Counted from the first letter of the stretch, positions 53,494 through 63,497 are shown. The stretch: DNA of 64,000 nt from Prorocentrum cordatum (GCA_963575745.1 CAUYUJ010019938.1:47501-111500); one strand, 5' to 3'. Notes: generated by a model from the sequence alone, not told the origin. A program made the numbers and translations.

Positions 53494-56400
53494 TCAGATC
53501 ATCTCGAGCTCGTCCAACGACACATTGAGGGTCGACTGGACAGGACGGAGCATCTCCAGCACTCTCGCGACGGGGAGCGACAGCAGATCACTCTCGCAGT
53601 CGTTGATGCCGTACGCGACGACCAGCTCGTCGGCACCACGCAAGGCGATGCCCGACGCGAACTGGATGGCCTCGCACGCCTCCTCGCCGTCCGCGAACTC
53701 CTGCCGCCAATGCGAACTAAAGTGGCCGTTCATCGTGATGCACCACTCTGTCGAGACGGCCATCACCTCAAACGGAGAACTGCCCCGGACGACATAGAAG
53801 AAGTTGTGGTATGCACGCGTCTTGTCCTGCCTCCGGAACCTCGTCAGGTCGCCTTTCGCCTGGTCGAAGGGGGATCGTATGCGCTGCAGGTGGCCACACC
53901 CCAGCAGCATCGGGCCTGGACCGCCGGCTGCGAAGTACCAGTCCGGCCAGAGTCGCTGCGGGAGCTCGAGGCAGCAGTAGCCGCCCCGCACATTGGACAC
54001 GCCGTGCAGCACGTCGTACGGCCACCTGGACACGGCGTGCTCGGCCAGACTCGTGAGCGCGACGCCGCTTGAACGGTCCAGGCCGGCCTCCAAGACGATG
54101 TGCGGCTCCACGAAGTACTCGATCACCAAGCGGTCCCGCTCCGCCTTGATCAGATTCCAATTCTTCTCCACCCCGTTCACGGTAGGGAAGGTCAGCAGTT
54201 CCGTGGGCTCCACCCACGCCCGCCTGAGGCACTGCTGCGGCGGAGGCGGGCCCAGCCGCCAGGCCTCCCAGCCAGGCGCGCCGCCGGGCCTCCCAGCCAG
54301 GCCGTCGCACCGCTGGAGAGCGCAGGACTCGAAGCGCGGCGAGAAGAGGACCGCGCTGCAATCGTCGGCCGCCTCGCAGCTCCTCTGGCACTCACGAAGG
54401 CTCAGGCCGCTCCCCATCGCAAAGGTCGTGCAGGGCTGGGCGGCACGGTGCCACTGCAGCAGCCCCTCGTGCAGCCACGTCTCCCAGCCTGCCTGCGTGG
54501 CCACCTCGACCTCGGGCTCGCACCTGAGCATCGTTTCACCGATCCCTATCCCCACTGGCGTGGCCTTGGTCCCGCTGGCCGACTTAGTTTCCCACATAGG
54601 TATATGCTTGTTCCTTCGGGTTTCGCGGGGCCTATTCCCACCTGCGGCACATTCATGTCGTGCCGAATTCGGCGGTTGGTTTCTGACACCGCGGGGACCT
54701 TTTTACCTTGAACGATCGGCCGTGTCCGAAACGTCAGATCGTTCAACATCGACCGAGTGTGTCGCCGGCGGCGCCAAACATTGAACGCCGGCAGCGGGGT
54801 CGCCGCCGGTCGACGCAACGCGAACCTACCGTACCATGGCCCACTGAGGATGGGGATAGGTTACTCCAGATTTCATAATAAAAGGGAGGGGGTCTGGACC
54901 CTCCAAGACAGGCTATTCCAGATCCCCCCCCCCGTGGGAGAACCCTCCAAAACATCGTCCCCAGACCCCCCCAGGCCCTCCAAGATAGCCTGGAAGAGAC
55001 CCCCCCCGAAATGAGACCCCCCTCCATTTATTACGAAATCTGGAGTAGACGATGCTGCGCACCTGCGCAGCTCACAGCGCCCAGGCCCCAGGCTGACGGC
55101 GTTGCAGTGGCTGCTCGAGGCCTCGCACGAGGCGCGGCACGCATCGCCGGATCGGCCGTCGCCCATGCCCAGCCAGCGGCAGCCCGCCCCGACCAGTGCC
55201 TCGTCGCGGCCGCGCAGCTGCCACGCGTGCTCTTCCTCGGGGCACTGTGTGACAATACGTGCTTCTGTCCTAGCAACCCTAGTGCTCAGGCTGTACTTCA
55301 GCTCCCTCCTCCTCCTCCTCCTCCTCCTCCTCCTCCTCCTCCTCCTCCGCCTCCTCCTCTTCCTCCTCTCTCTCTGGGGCTGGGCGCGGTGGAGCCGCGT
55401 CGGCATCGGCAGCGCCCCTGGCGGAGCCAGGGGACCAGCGGCTAGCCGAGGCTGGCACGGCCTAGGATGCACCCCGAAGCGGAAGTCAAAAAAAAAGTCC
55501 TCGGGGCACTGTGCCCACTCCACGTGGAGGGGGGCGGCGTTCATCCCGCGGACGATCTCGTCGCTCCCCGGGACGTTGCGCTCGGCGTAGAAGGACAGCC
55601 ACATCTCGCCGTCGGAGCCCTGCACGAGGCGCGCATCCATGGGGCCGCGCACCTGATCCAGGAACCTCCGGCCGCTCATCTTGGTCTCGCTCGTGAACTG
55701 GCACGCGAGTTCGGGCATCTCCACCATCGTGTGGCTCAGAACCTCGAGATCGACAGGATTGATGTGCACCAAAACCAATGCGTTCAGGAAAATACGCGTG
55801 TCCATGCTAGATTCCCTTGCGTGCCTGACACTCGGACAGCCAGGCCCATTGGACATCCGCATCGTCGCCAGAAGTGATCCATCCTCCAGTGCGATCAACG
55901 AAGGGTTGAACAGTGGCACGAAATCTGGCGGGCTTTTGAACCAGCCGCTCGGAGCTCTGATTCCCTTGCGCATGAGCTGCAGGCTGAAGGGTACACGCTG
56001 CTGGCTCCTGAGCATCTCAGGATAGACGTGCCACATGAAATTGGTCGCACGGGTCGACGAGATCTCGTCGGCCCGCAGAATGAACTGCTCCTCGTAAGCA
56101 TCGGCCGAAATAACCCGGCCCCTCAGTAACTCTGCAGTCACCTCGCGGGAGCCGAGAGCCTCCCGGAGCGCCTCCCCGTGATCGCGGGCGATCATGACGG
56201 CGCGGACCGGAGGTGCCGAGTGGTTGCCCAGCGAGATGGCGTCAAGCCCCTCCTGGTGGTAGAAGAACACAACCCCGCTGGTGGAGGGAAAGAAGAAAAA
56301 GTGGCCATGACCACGACTGCACGCGGGAACGTCGATGCCGATCTTGGTCATCGGCCATATCGGTCGCCGTCCTTCCGTGAATCATCTTCGCGAGTCGGAG

Positions 56401-57219
56401 CCGACCAGAGTCGACAGGACCCCGTGACGTCTTGGTCATGGTCATCGTGTTCCTTCCCTCGAGCTGGCTCCGCCCTCGGCGGCGCGCTCGCAGACGACGA
56501 CCAGCTCGTCACAGGCCTCCGCCGCGTCCTTTGGAGTCCCGAAGCGGTGCGGTGACAGACCGTGTGGTGACCTCGAAACCCCTGAAGACCTCACCGCACG
56601 GCCCGTCAACGCACGGTCTTGGGACCTCGGATGCCCCAGTCGCCCGAGACGTCCTCGGAGATCGACCCGGGTCCCAAAACCGTGCGGTGACCCCGAATCC
56701 CCACCGACTCACCACACGGTGTGGTCACCACCCCGTTTGGGGACCCCCCGACGTCCACCAGCACCAGCCGGCCCCGGGCCCGCTCGCCAGCGTACCCGAG
56801 GCAGCCGCCCGGGTTGGCCGCGTCGAAGTGCAGGGCGCCCGCGAGCGCCGCGGAGCCACCGTCCTCGATCTCCTGTTGGAGGCTTGGAAGTTTACACCAA
56901 CACCAACACAGGGCGTTGCCTCCACCAGGGGAAGATGGTCCTAGATTTCGGTGTTGGTGGTAGTCCTTCGGTGTTGGAGGCACAAACGCCGATATTGGTG
57001 TTGGTGTCAACCTCTAGGCCTCCGATCCTGGTTCCAGGAAGCGTGCATCGCCTCGCACTCCAGCGGCCTCTCGCCCGCGAGGCCGCGCGCCACCAGCACG
57101 TCCGCCGCGCATGTCGGCGCGGAGAGCCACAGGACGGAGAGCCGCGGCAGCGCCGCCGCACCGCGCCGCCGCCGCCAACCCCTGGGCCTCTGCGCCAGCA
57201 CGTCCAGGGGCGGACCCAT
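53494..57219 (-). CDS. PA-like domain plus five-bladed beta-propeller protein with two Cys-rich repeats, six exons
   Basis: Exons 57219-57028, 56872-56756, 56528-56461, 56277-55500, 55235-55063 and 54523-53494 join in frame to a 785-residue product. Residues about 85-165 resemble a protease-associated (PA) domain: GRLVLVDAAEACDELVV, EGGASSGVVFFYH, then VRAVMIARDHGEALREAL. From about 249 (FNPSLIALEDGSLLATMRMS) through MDARLVQGSDGEMWLSFY and on to EKNWNLI, IEYFVEPH, YHNFFYV and IQFASGIAL...VVAYGINDCES, the pattern is that of five-bladed propellers of glycan-active enzymes (GH43/GH130-like). Two Cys-rich repeats, C-x13-C-x3-C-x5,6-C-x9-11-C-x4-C, at about 404-444 and 474-515 interrupt the propeller. 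Probably secretory-pathway glycan processing, by inference only. No clear signal peptide; a 5' exon with ATG near 57479 (MAGEPWPARVDETCG|GTGAGG) may be missing. Confidence 0.65.
54527..55057 (-). mobile_element. Introner element forming intron 5 of the propeller gene
   Basis: Plus strand: CGCACCTG (54519-54526), then AGCATCGTTTCACCGATCCC; right end ACGATGCT (55049-55056), one extra G, then CGCACCTG again (55058-55065). The 8-base direct repeat supplies CAG|GTGCG at both junctions, so the donor and acceptor both lie in it. The left terminus matches the MITE at 12834. The right terminus continues inward as GTCTA, is broken by a TA-flanked insertion, and resumes as ACCTATCCCCATCC (minus-strand reading). 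Confidence 0.8.
54862..55047. mobile_element. TA-flanked MITE nested in the introner
   Basis: TA then CTCCAGATTTCATAATAAA on the left. The right end is TTTATTACGAAATCTGGAG then TA. The 182-base interior has two direct copies of CCCTCCAAGAYAG. The TA duplication and inverted ends are those of Tc1/mariner-type MITEs. It lies inside the right terminal repeat of the surrounding introner. Confidence 0.85.
55236..55499 (-). mobile_element. Intron 4 of the propeller gene, GA-AG, flanked by a 16-base direct repeat
   Basis: CACAGTGCCCCGAGGA (minus strand) occurs at 55513-55498 and again at 55249-55234. Placing the splice at CCGAG|GA in both copies gives a GA-AG intron that keeps the frame (CPE|EEHAW). 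It contains a T9 run and a (GGA)n array (55304-55350). Inverted ends are weak here. Confidence 0.65.
56278..56460 (-). mobile_element. Intron 3 of the propeller gene, introner-like
   Basis: The minus-strand start GAGGGAAGGAACACGATGAC and the reverse complement of its end (GAGGGAAAGAAGAAAAAGTG) form inverted repeats that continue as CCATGACCAAGAC / CCATGACCACGAC. The acceptor follows TTTCTTCTTTCCCTCCACCAG in part. CCAGC occurs at both flanks. The GA donor is inferred. Confidence 0.65.
56529..56755 (-). mobile_element. Intron 2 of the propeller gene, introner-like
   Basis: Minus strand: GTG|GACGTCGGGGG, then GTCCCCAAACGGGGTGGTGAC. The far end is the imperfect complement (GTCACCGCACCGCTTCGGGAC), then TCCAAAG|GACGCGG. 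The inverted terminal repeats (56536-56744) exceed 20 bases and continue as ACCGTGTGGTGA. GGACG flanks both sides. GA donor. Confidence 0.75.
56873..57027 (-). mobile_element. Intron 1 of the propeller gene, introner-like
   Basis: Minus strand: CAG|GATC, then GGAGGCCTAGAGGTTGACAC. The far end complements it (reverse complement GGAGGCTTGGAAGTTTACAC), and both continue as CAACACCAA...GGCGTT, about 39 bases of terminal inverted repeat (element 56878-57023). Then AACAG|GAGATC. CAGGA at both flanks; GA donor. Confidence 0.8.
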
Positions 57220-57354
57220 GGTCACCTCGCCCGCTCCCCCGCCCTTCCTCCCTCCTGACTCCTCCCTCGTCCTGCCCCTCCCTCGTCCTGCCCCTCCCTC
57301 GACGCCGCCCCCGTCCTCCTTCTCTCCTTCCCTCCTCCCTGCTCCGCCTCCTCC

Positions 57355-57425
57355 TTCATTGGCGTCGTCTCCTCCCTCCTCCTCCTCCTCCTCCTCCTCC
57401 TCCTCCTCCTCCTCCTCCTCCTCAC
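57355..57425. repeat. (CCT)n microsatellite
   Basis: CCT array just upstream of the propeller gene start. 57426-57500 may hold a further 5' exon ending CTGCG|GTGAGG on the minus strand. Confidence 0.9.
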
Positions 57426-58021
57426 CGCAGGTCTCGTCCACACGCGCGGGCCACGGTTCTCCCGCCATCGCAGGGGGTGCTGTCCTGAGCACGGCGGGGT
57501 CAACCCTCGGGCCCTTGCGCCCTGGGCTGCTGAGCTCGAGCCATACGGCTGGCGCAGTACCGTCGGGGCGCTGACCTAAGGAACCCTAGATAAGGAACGA
57601 GGCCCCTATTGTCCATAAGTGGAACTTCGATTCCGCATCGAAGACCTAAGGAAAATACAGGGCAAGCCACGAAACAATTAAGGAACCCGGAGCCCCTCCC
57701 CAACGAAAAGGGTTCCTTCTTCAGGGCCCCGACTGTGGCAGAGGGAGGAGGATCAGGAGGAGACACAGGAGGACGAGAAGGAGCAGGAGAAGAAGCAGGA
57801 GGCGCAGGGGGGGCAGGACGAGGAGGACAAGCAGGATGCGAGGGAGTCGGGCAGTCCCCGATCGCACGAGCCCTCTTGCACAGCAGAGGAACCCCACTTG
57901 GCACCGCCCCACCGGCGACAAAAGCGCATGAGTGACAGGGCTCTCCAGCACCTCTCTGCAACTCCGGGCGACAAACGAGCACTGGATGTCGACAGTGATG
58001 CGGTACCCTCTCACCACGACA

Positions 58022-58498
58022 TCAAGCATCGCACTCACGATCTCGCGGCGGCCCCGGCGACACGCTGCGTCTTGCAAGCTGATAGCGTGTCGCTCTGCTT
58101 CGTGAGACGGGGGGCTGGGAAAAGCTCGGGGCGCTGATGCTCGGGACTGGGACGTGCTCAGCGGGTCGCGCCGAAGCGCGGTGGGCCAGAACCAGCGGCG
58201 CGGGACGCGAAGCAGACGTTCCTGACATTGCTCGGACGTGAAACTTGACGCCATCCAAGCGAGCGCTCTCCACGCAGTCCGAGCGGCAGCTGCAGGGCCT
58301 GGGCCGTGCCATGTGGGCCATGAGGTGAGCACGGGCACGGCGATCTCTCTCGCGGGCCGCGGCTGCGCCCGCGACTGCGCCACGCTGCGAGGCGCTGGTC
58401 GAAAACCTGCTGACCACGTCTGCATCTGCAGCTGAGGAAACGATAGGAAACGGCAAGTCTTCGCAGAGCAGTCTTCGACCAGCCTGGGGATCACCCAT
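58022..58498 (-). CDS. Candidate open frame, unknown function
   Basis: ATG at 58498 opens a 158-codon frame ending at TGA 58022-58024 with even, gene-like codon use. It starts MGDPQAGRRLLCEDLPFPIV and later has CSCRSDCVESARLDGVKFHV. Ser/Arg/Ala-rich, no recognised domain, no hydrophobic segment. The other minus frame continues downstream with REIVSAMLDVVVRGYRITVD (about 57990-58050), which could be a following exon. It lies upstream of the propeller gene on the same strand and could be a separate gene or an unlinked 5' part. Support is codon pattern only. Confidence 0.35.
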   Translation of the reverse strand: MGDPQAGRRLLCEDLPFPIVSSAADADVVSRFSTSASQRGAVAGAAAARERDRRARAHLMAHMARPRPCSCRSDCVESARLDGVKFHVRAMSGTSASRPAPLVLAHRASARPAEHVPVPSISAPSFSQPPVSRSRATRYQLARRSVSPGPPRDRECDA

Positions 58499-58539
58499 CG
58501 GGGCCTCGGCACGAGGGCGTGATTCAGCAACATTGAGAG

Positions 58540-60460
58540 TGCGGGTCGTATTTCCCGGCCTTGACGAGTTTCACGGGCACGAATTCTTTGCCAGGTAGGT
58601 GTTCAGACACTCGCGATTTGGCAGGACAGGCCCTGGAGCATTCCGAAGCTAGATCGTAAAACACAGCATGTGGCCTCCCTCTCTGGCCTTGTGTGGGCTG
58701 AGGTCACCCAGACGGCCCACGCTGCGGAGGACAGCTCCGGGGGGCCGCCTGGCTGCGTCTCAATCCAGCAGCTCCCTTCGCGAGAAGCCCTGCGGGACGA
58801 TCACCTCTACACAAGTAGCAACCTTGTCGCATGACCTCCTAGACGGGCCCGCAGCGCAGCGACGACCATCTAAGGAAAGAAACCTAAACAAAGACAACCG
58901 TGCGGTCACGGCTGGACTTAGACTACGTCCTCTCGCCACGCGCGCATCTACCGCAATAGGTTGAGCGCACTGTCGGGGTCGCAAGCACATTCTGACGCCT
59001 TGTCTGCGCGCCTGCTCAACGCCTCGCTTCGCCTGACCCTGGCAGGAGTTGCACGCTCGCCACCGCCGCAGACCTCGCCCAGACCTCCTCGCCTACCCCC
59101 CCCCTGTCCAGGCGGACGCGTGTCGAGGCCACTGCCCCGCCGGATACACAATTGGCCCAGGAAGCGTCCAAAGTGAGAGGCTCGAGAGCTCGTCTCCGCC
59201 TTAGGGCCCGTCGTAGCTCCCGCCTTCCGGGCTCAATCACATTATGCACGATGAGTACACGGAGTGTCTCTGGAACGCACGTAAGCATGATCCCCAGCGC
59301 GCGAGGTAATGAACCCCCCCGATCACACATCCCGGGAACATTTCCAGGGAGTCACCAAGCGTGCCAGTGACGCGCCAGAGCAATCCCAAATTGTCGCTTT
59401 CGCATAGACGGACCTCCCCAAGTCGGTTCCGAGACCCGCCCAAGGGGTCCCCAATCGTGCCTACCTGGGCCCCTCACGGGGAATCGCTGGCCGCGCCAGA
59501 CGCTCCTGAGGAAACCCACACCGGCACTTTCGCATAAGTCTCACCACATCAGCCCCGAGACTCGCCCAGGATGCGCGGCCGCCTCTCCGGACCAGTTCCA
59601 GGGAAACACCAGCCGCGAAAGACGCGCATTGTTCTCGCTCAAACTGCCGAGCAAGCGCAGAGCGGCTGGCTAACTCACACGAAGCAGCCAGAATGCATGG
59701 GTCGGTTAGGTCAGTGCCTTGCTATTTCGCTGGTGCGGCTCATGATGTCAGCGCGAGGACGCCCAACAACAAATAAGCTGCTGATGAGAGTGGAGTTGGA
59801 TGCGTACAGTGTCAATTCGGAAGTGCAGCGAGGCAGAGAGGAAGCAGGCGGAGACGAGAAGGGGATGGAGTAAAAGAGAAGAAGAATCGCGCAAGTCATG
59901 CGCAACCTCGCGCGCTCTGCGCAGGCAGCGTACGATCTGCAGCGGAACAGCGGACCCGATGCGGGGACCTCGCATCCCCTGTAGCGGAAAAGCACATCTA
60001 TACTTATTGTTCGTTGGTCGTCCACTCTGCAGCAAAACGGCAAAACAGGCGGCAACCAGAAAAAGTGGCAAACAGGGCCGCTGGGAGAAGGCCATGGGAG
60101 GCCGCAAGAAGCAAAGCGGCGGCCGGGAAGCGAGGCAGACACATTAAGGGTCAGACACCCGCACGCGCAATACAACCCAAGCAGGGATCTGAACAGCCTG
60201 CAGGAAACCAGAGAAACCAAGGCGGCGACGGGAAGCAGGGAAGTGAACCCATAGCAACCAAGCAGTGCGAAGCCAAGCAGCGACCAAGAAATGAACGACA
60301 GCCAGGTCCAGCTCTGTAGAATCCAACTCAGAACCATTCATTGCAAGCACTGTTTGAGAAACGCAGAAGAAGATGGTTCGCTGTTCGAGGCTCTTGTCCT
60401 CCACACCCCTCGCCTCCCACACTGTTCCCCCTGGTGCTCAATCGTGGTGTCCACTCCTCT
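58540..60460. other. No gene recognised
   Basis: Mixed-complexity DNA with short frames on both strands. GCAACCAAGCAGTGCGAAGC-type short repeats occur near 60150-60290. One minus frame (59711-60337) is Leu/Ser/Cys-rich but lacks a domain. Confidence 0.35.
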
Positions 60461-60469
60461 TATCTTTTC

Positions 60470-60570
60470 CCCCTCCTCCTCCTCCTCCTCCTCCTCCTCC
60501 TCCTCCTCCTCCTCCTCCTCCTCCTCCTCCTCCTCCTCCTCTTACTCCTCCTACTCATCCTCCTCCTCCT
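60470..60570. repeat. (CCT)n microsatellite
   Basis: Long CCT array. 60720-61000 then has two copies of GAARAAACGCTRGGCCAGC (60825-60845 and 60930-60950). Confidence 0.95.
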
Positions 60571-61269
60571 TGAAATCATCCTGGTAATTTTCCTCCTCAG
60601 CCTTGCAACTTGCCCCCTTCCCTCCTTCCCCCCCCCCCCCAGGCGTGCAAGAGCAACCCTGGACAGCGGGGCACAGCTCACCTCCTTTTGGAGTTGGATG
60701 CCGCCCCCTTGACTAGTAGACTGTCCCCACGCCAGGAAGGTGCTTCAGAGCAAACTACAGTCAAAAATGTGATTCAGAAAATTTAACAATTAAGAAAGCT
60801 GGGCCAGCTTTTCAGAAGTTTCTGAAGGAAACGCTAGGCCAGCCTTTGGAGCCAGGAACATACGCTATTCATTTCTGGAATCCAAGGCTATCAGTCCCCT
60901 TACGAAACTGAGCGAGCTTTCCAGCAAGTTGGTGAAGAAACGCTGGGCCAGCTTGTCGGGGGGAGATTTCTTGATCATAAGCGGGACCGTACACCAGCGG
61001 ATTCATTGCATACAGAGGTGAGGCCACAAGTGCATCGCTCTACGAAGCATTGACGGCCAGAGACTCCTCTGGTGCCTTTTTTCTCGAGGCATTCGCAGCC
61101 CTGGGCCACACCACACCCAAATCGAGTGAACTTCAGAGTGACACGCTCGAAGTAAGCGCCAGCAAACACGACTTGCATACACACCCCGAGCTGAGGCGCG
61201 AAACGGCCAGAAGGCTCCTTCTGCCACAGCCTCCTGCAAGAGAGGGGGGGGTGCTGTGAACTCTAGAAT

Positions 61270-61985
61270 CTAGAACTCTTCGTCGGCACCTTGCGTGGAT
61301 CTCCGTTGCTCCGGGAGCTGCTTGGCCTGCTCCTCAAGGCCTCGGCGAGGGTGAGATGGCAAGGCGCGCTTCGGCGGGGGCCCCATCGGTGCTCCCAGTC
61401 TCCCCGGTCCCGGGAGCGGCCCCCCGGCACGCTGCAGCCCCGTGGTGATCCAGGGGCCGTGTGGCACTCGAGGCGCGCAGTCGACGGGACGCAGGCACGG
61501 CCATCGCGCTGCCGTCGGGGACGCCGAGGAAGGCACGAGGGTGCGCTCCCGGCCACGGCGAGGCGCGGCCACGAACGGGCTCCCAAACCTCGCCTTGGCG
61601 CCAGACCACCACTCGCCAGGCACCGATGTCTCGTGCATCGGCGATACGTAAGAGTGACCCCGGGTAAGAGCGACCTTTGGTGCGCGGCCTTTGGGGGTCC
61701 GCGGGGGGACCAAACCTGGGCGCGCAAGCAGCTGCCGCTGCTTCGTTCTCCGCCATCTGGGGGCCCGTCTGTGCCCGCACCAAAGGTCACTCTGGCGAAG
61801 GGTCACCCTCACGTCTAGTCGAGCGCAGCGCGAATCACCACCCCGCTCGCCAGAGCTCACAGCGGCCTGATCCCTGGCCCTCCGAGCCAACCCCGTGGGC
61901 TGCCGAGCTTCGGGCTGGCGCCCCTCGGACCGCCTGCCGGCCGACGACTCGAGGGCTTGCAGTCGCTCGTGGCCTGGGATTCTGG
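61270..61985 (-). CDS. Candidate coding region, unknown, with an embedded MITE-like element
   Basis: One minus frame is open from the GGA tract at 61985 to TAG 61270-61272. It starts GHERLQALESSAGRRSEGRQ and ends EEQAKQLPEQRRSTQGADEE plus F. A second minus frame (61334 to about 61660) also has strong codon bias: LLRIADARDIGAWRVVVWRQ, then GEVWEPVRGRASPWPGAHPR, ending at TGA 61334-61336. I cannot choose between them; a gene on this strand is likely. A terminal-inverted-repeat unit (61650-61810) lies inside and could be an intron. No family recognised. Confidence 0.35.
61646..61814. mobile_element. MITE/introner-like element with ACGT target duplication
   Basis: ACGT, then AAGAGTGACCCCGGGTAAGA on the left, ending GCGACCTTTGGTGC. 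The right end is the imperfect complement (GCACCAAAGGTCACTCTGGC, then GGGTCACCCTC), then ACGT. Terminal inverted repeats span about 34 bases; interior about 93 bases. On the plus strand the left edge reads AC|GTAAGAGT, a canonical donor. Confidence 0.65.
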
Positions 61986-61989
61986 ACCT

Positions 61990-62056
61990 CAGGAGGAGGA
62001 GGAGGAGGAGGAGGTGGTGGTGGTGGAGGTGGAGGTGGAGGTGGAGGAGGAGGAGC
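61990..62056. repeat. (GGA)n/(GGT)n microsatellite
   Basis: GGA, GGT and GGTGGA triplets. 62060-62870 has no recognised gene. Confidence 0.9.
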
Positions 62057-63243
62057 AATGGGCGGAATTCTCAATTCCAAAGTCACCCGCCAATGGCCCC
62101 CCCTCCCCCCTCGAGGGAGAATTCGATCATTGGACCCTGGGTACGGAACTGGGTTTGGGCTCTGCTCGTGCGTCCCATCCTGGCCCGTCTCCTCGCGCGA
62201 GGGGGGGCGCTATTGCTTGCGCACGTTACATTGAGTACATGACCTGCGCTACGCCACACTCGGAATAGCAGACAAGCCAAACCCGCTCTCGGGGCGCGTA
62301 CTCCGGACACCAACGCGCGACATCCCCGCTTGCCATGTCAGCCCCCTGAGCTCAGACTTCCTGCAACTCTCCCTGCAAGACCACTGCATGCTCGCCTGCC
62401 TCTCCGACCTCCTCCCCCCAGAAGAGCCTTCAGCGTCGTGAGTCTGTCCTCCCGTCGGTCTCCCTGCAAGACCGCTGCCAGCCCGCCGACCGCGGCCGCG
62501 GAGGCCGCTCCAACCGGTCTCGGTGATAGTGAGGTGGCGCCCAGCGGGTTCTCAGGATGGCGTACCTGACGCAGGTGCGCTCTCTGGTCCCCGAGGGCAG
62601 GGATGGGAGGGGTAGCGAGAAAGGGAAAAGATGGCCCCATCCCAGAGATCCCCAAGCTGGTCATTGTCGGGGGCTGCTCGGGATGACCCCTCATTTTCGG
62701 CTCGACGGGTGTTCGCCATCGTTGTTTCGCGTATGCTTCCCCCGCTGCACTTCTCACGACAGTTCATCCGGGAACCGTTCCTGCGGGAGCTGCTGAACAT
62801 AATTACGCGAAGCGTCAACGAGCATAGGAGAGAGAGACACAGGGGGAAGAGGGGGCACGAAAGAGGGAGAGGCGGACGACGGAGGAGGAGGAGGAGGAGG
62901 AGGAGGGGAAGAGCAATCCAGAAAGCCAGAGCAGACCTGGTCACGAGGCCGCACTCCCCTGGCCTGCAGGACCTGTGCCGGAGGCGAGGGCAGGGCGGTA
63001 CAACAGTGGCAGCAGGAGCACCAGACTGAAGGGGCCCCAGGACACACAAATAAATACAAATAAAAAGATTCCCCATATTTCCCGATATTTTCTGGGTTCC
63101 TGTCTCCCCCCCCCACTTCCCATATTTTCCCAATTTTTCGGGGGAATCGACGATTAATTGTCTTTGTTTGTTCCCTCCTGACAGACTCGTTCTGCTCACG
63201 ATGCAGATGCAAAGGCAGTGTAGAACGGCAGCCGAAAAAGTAC

Positions 63244-63480
63244 CCTGGAACTGCAGAGGCAGCCGCGCCCCAGCCCCGTGGCACTCGTTGTCCGTGCCGA
63301 CGACGGGCAGCATCTCCGAAGCCGTGCACGCCCGAAGCCGATCAGCTTCTCGGCAGCGCATCTCCGAGGCGGCGCGGTGCAGGCTGAGCACGCGGGCGGC
63401 GTTGAAGACACCGCCAGGGCTGCAGCCAGGACCGCGGCAGGCCCGTGGGGCCGTCATCTCTCGAGCGGGCGCTCGCCGCC
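63244..63480 (-). CDS. Candidate internal exon, Cys-containing, unknown
   Basis: Bounded by an acceptor (GCGTCTCAG|GG at 63481) and a donor (TTCCAGG|GTAC at 63243), with strongly GC3-biased codons in one minus frame: CRGPGCSPGGVFNAARVLSL, then HRAASEMRCREADRLRACTA, then SEMLPVVGTDNECHGAGARL. Four Cys in the first 50 residues. No family recognised. Flanked upstream by a (CCT)n tract. Neighbouring exons were not found. Confidence 0.4.
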
Positions 63481-63497
63481 CTGAGACGCTTACTCTG

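Noticed and set aside
54524-54597. MWETKSASGTKATPVGIGIG as the N-terminus of the propeller C-terminal exon
   Set aside because: This peptide is translated from the introner's terminal region. The CAG|GTGCG acceptor at 54524 and the repeat-1/repeat-2 Cys pattern show the exon starts at 54523.
55449-55499. GT donor at GGG|GTGCATCC for propeller intron 4
   Set aside because: It is in frame but would include a T9-derived FFFDF peptide and ignore the 16-base direct repeat. The GA-AG placement inside the repeat is simpler. The GT option is not excluded without cDNA.
56278-56351. ATG 56351 as the start of a separate propeller gene
   Set aside because: The peptide up to FFFFPSTS lies in an intron with inverted ends and a polypyrimidine tract. 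Starting exon 4 at 56277 restores a continuous PA-like domain with exon 3.
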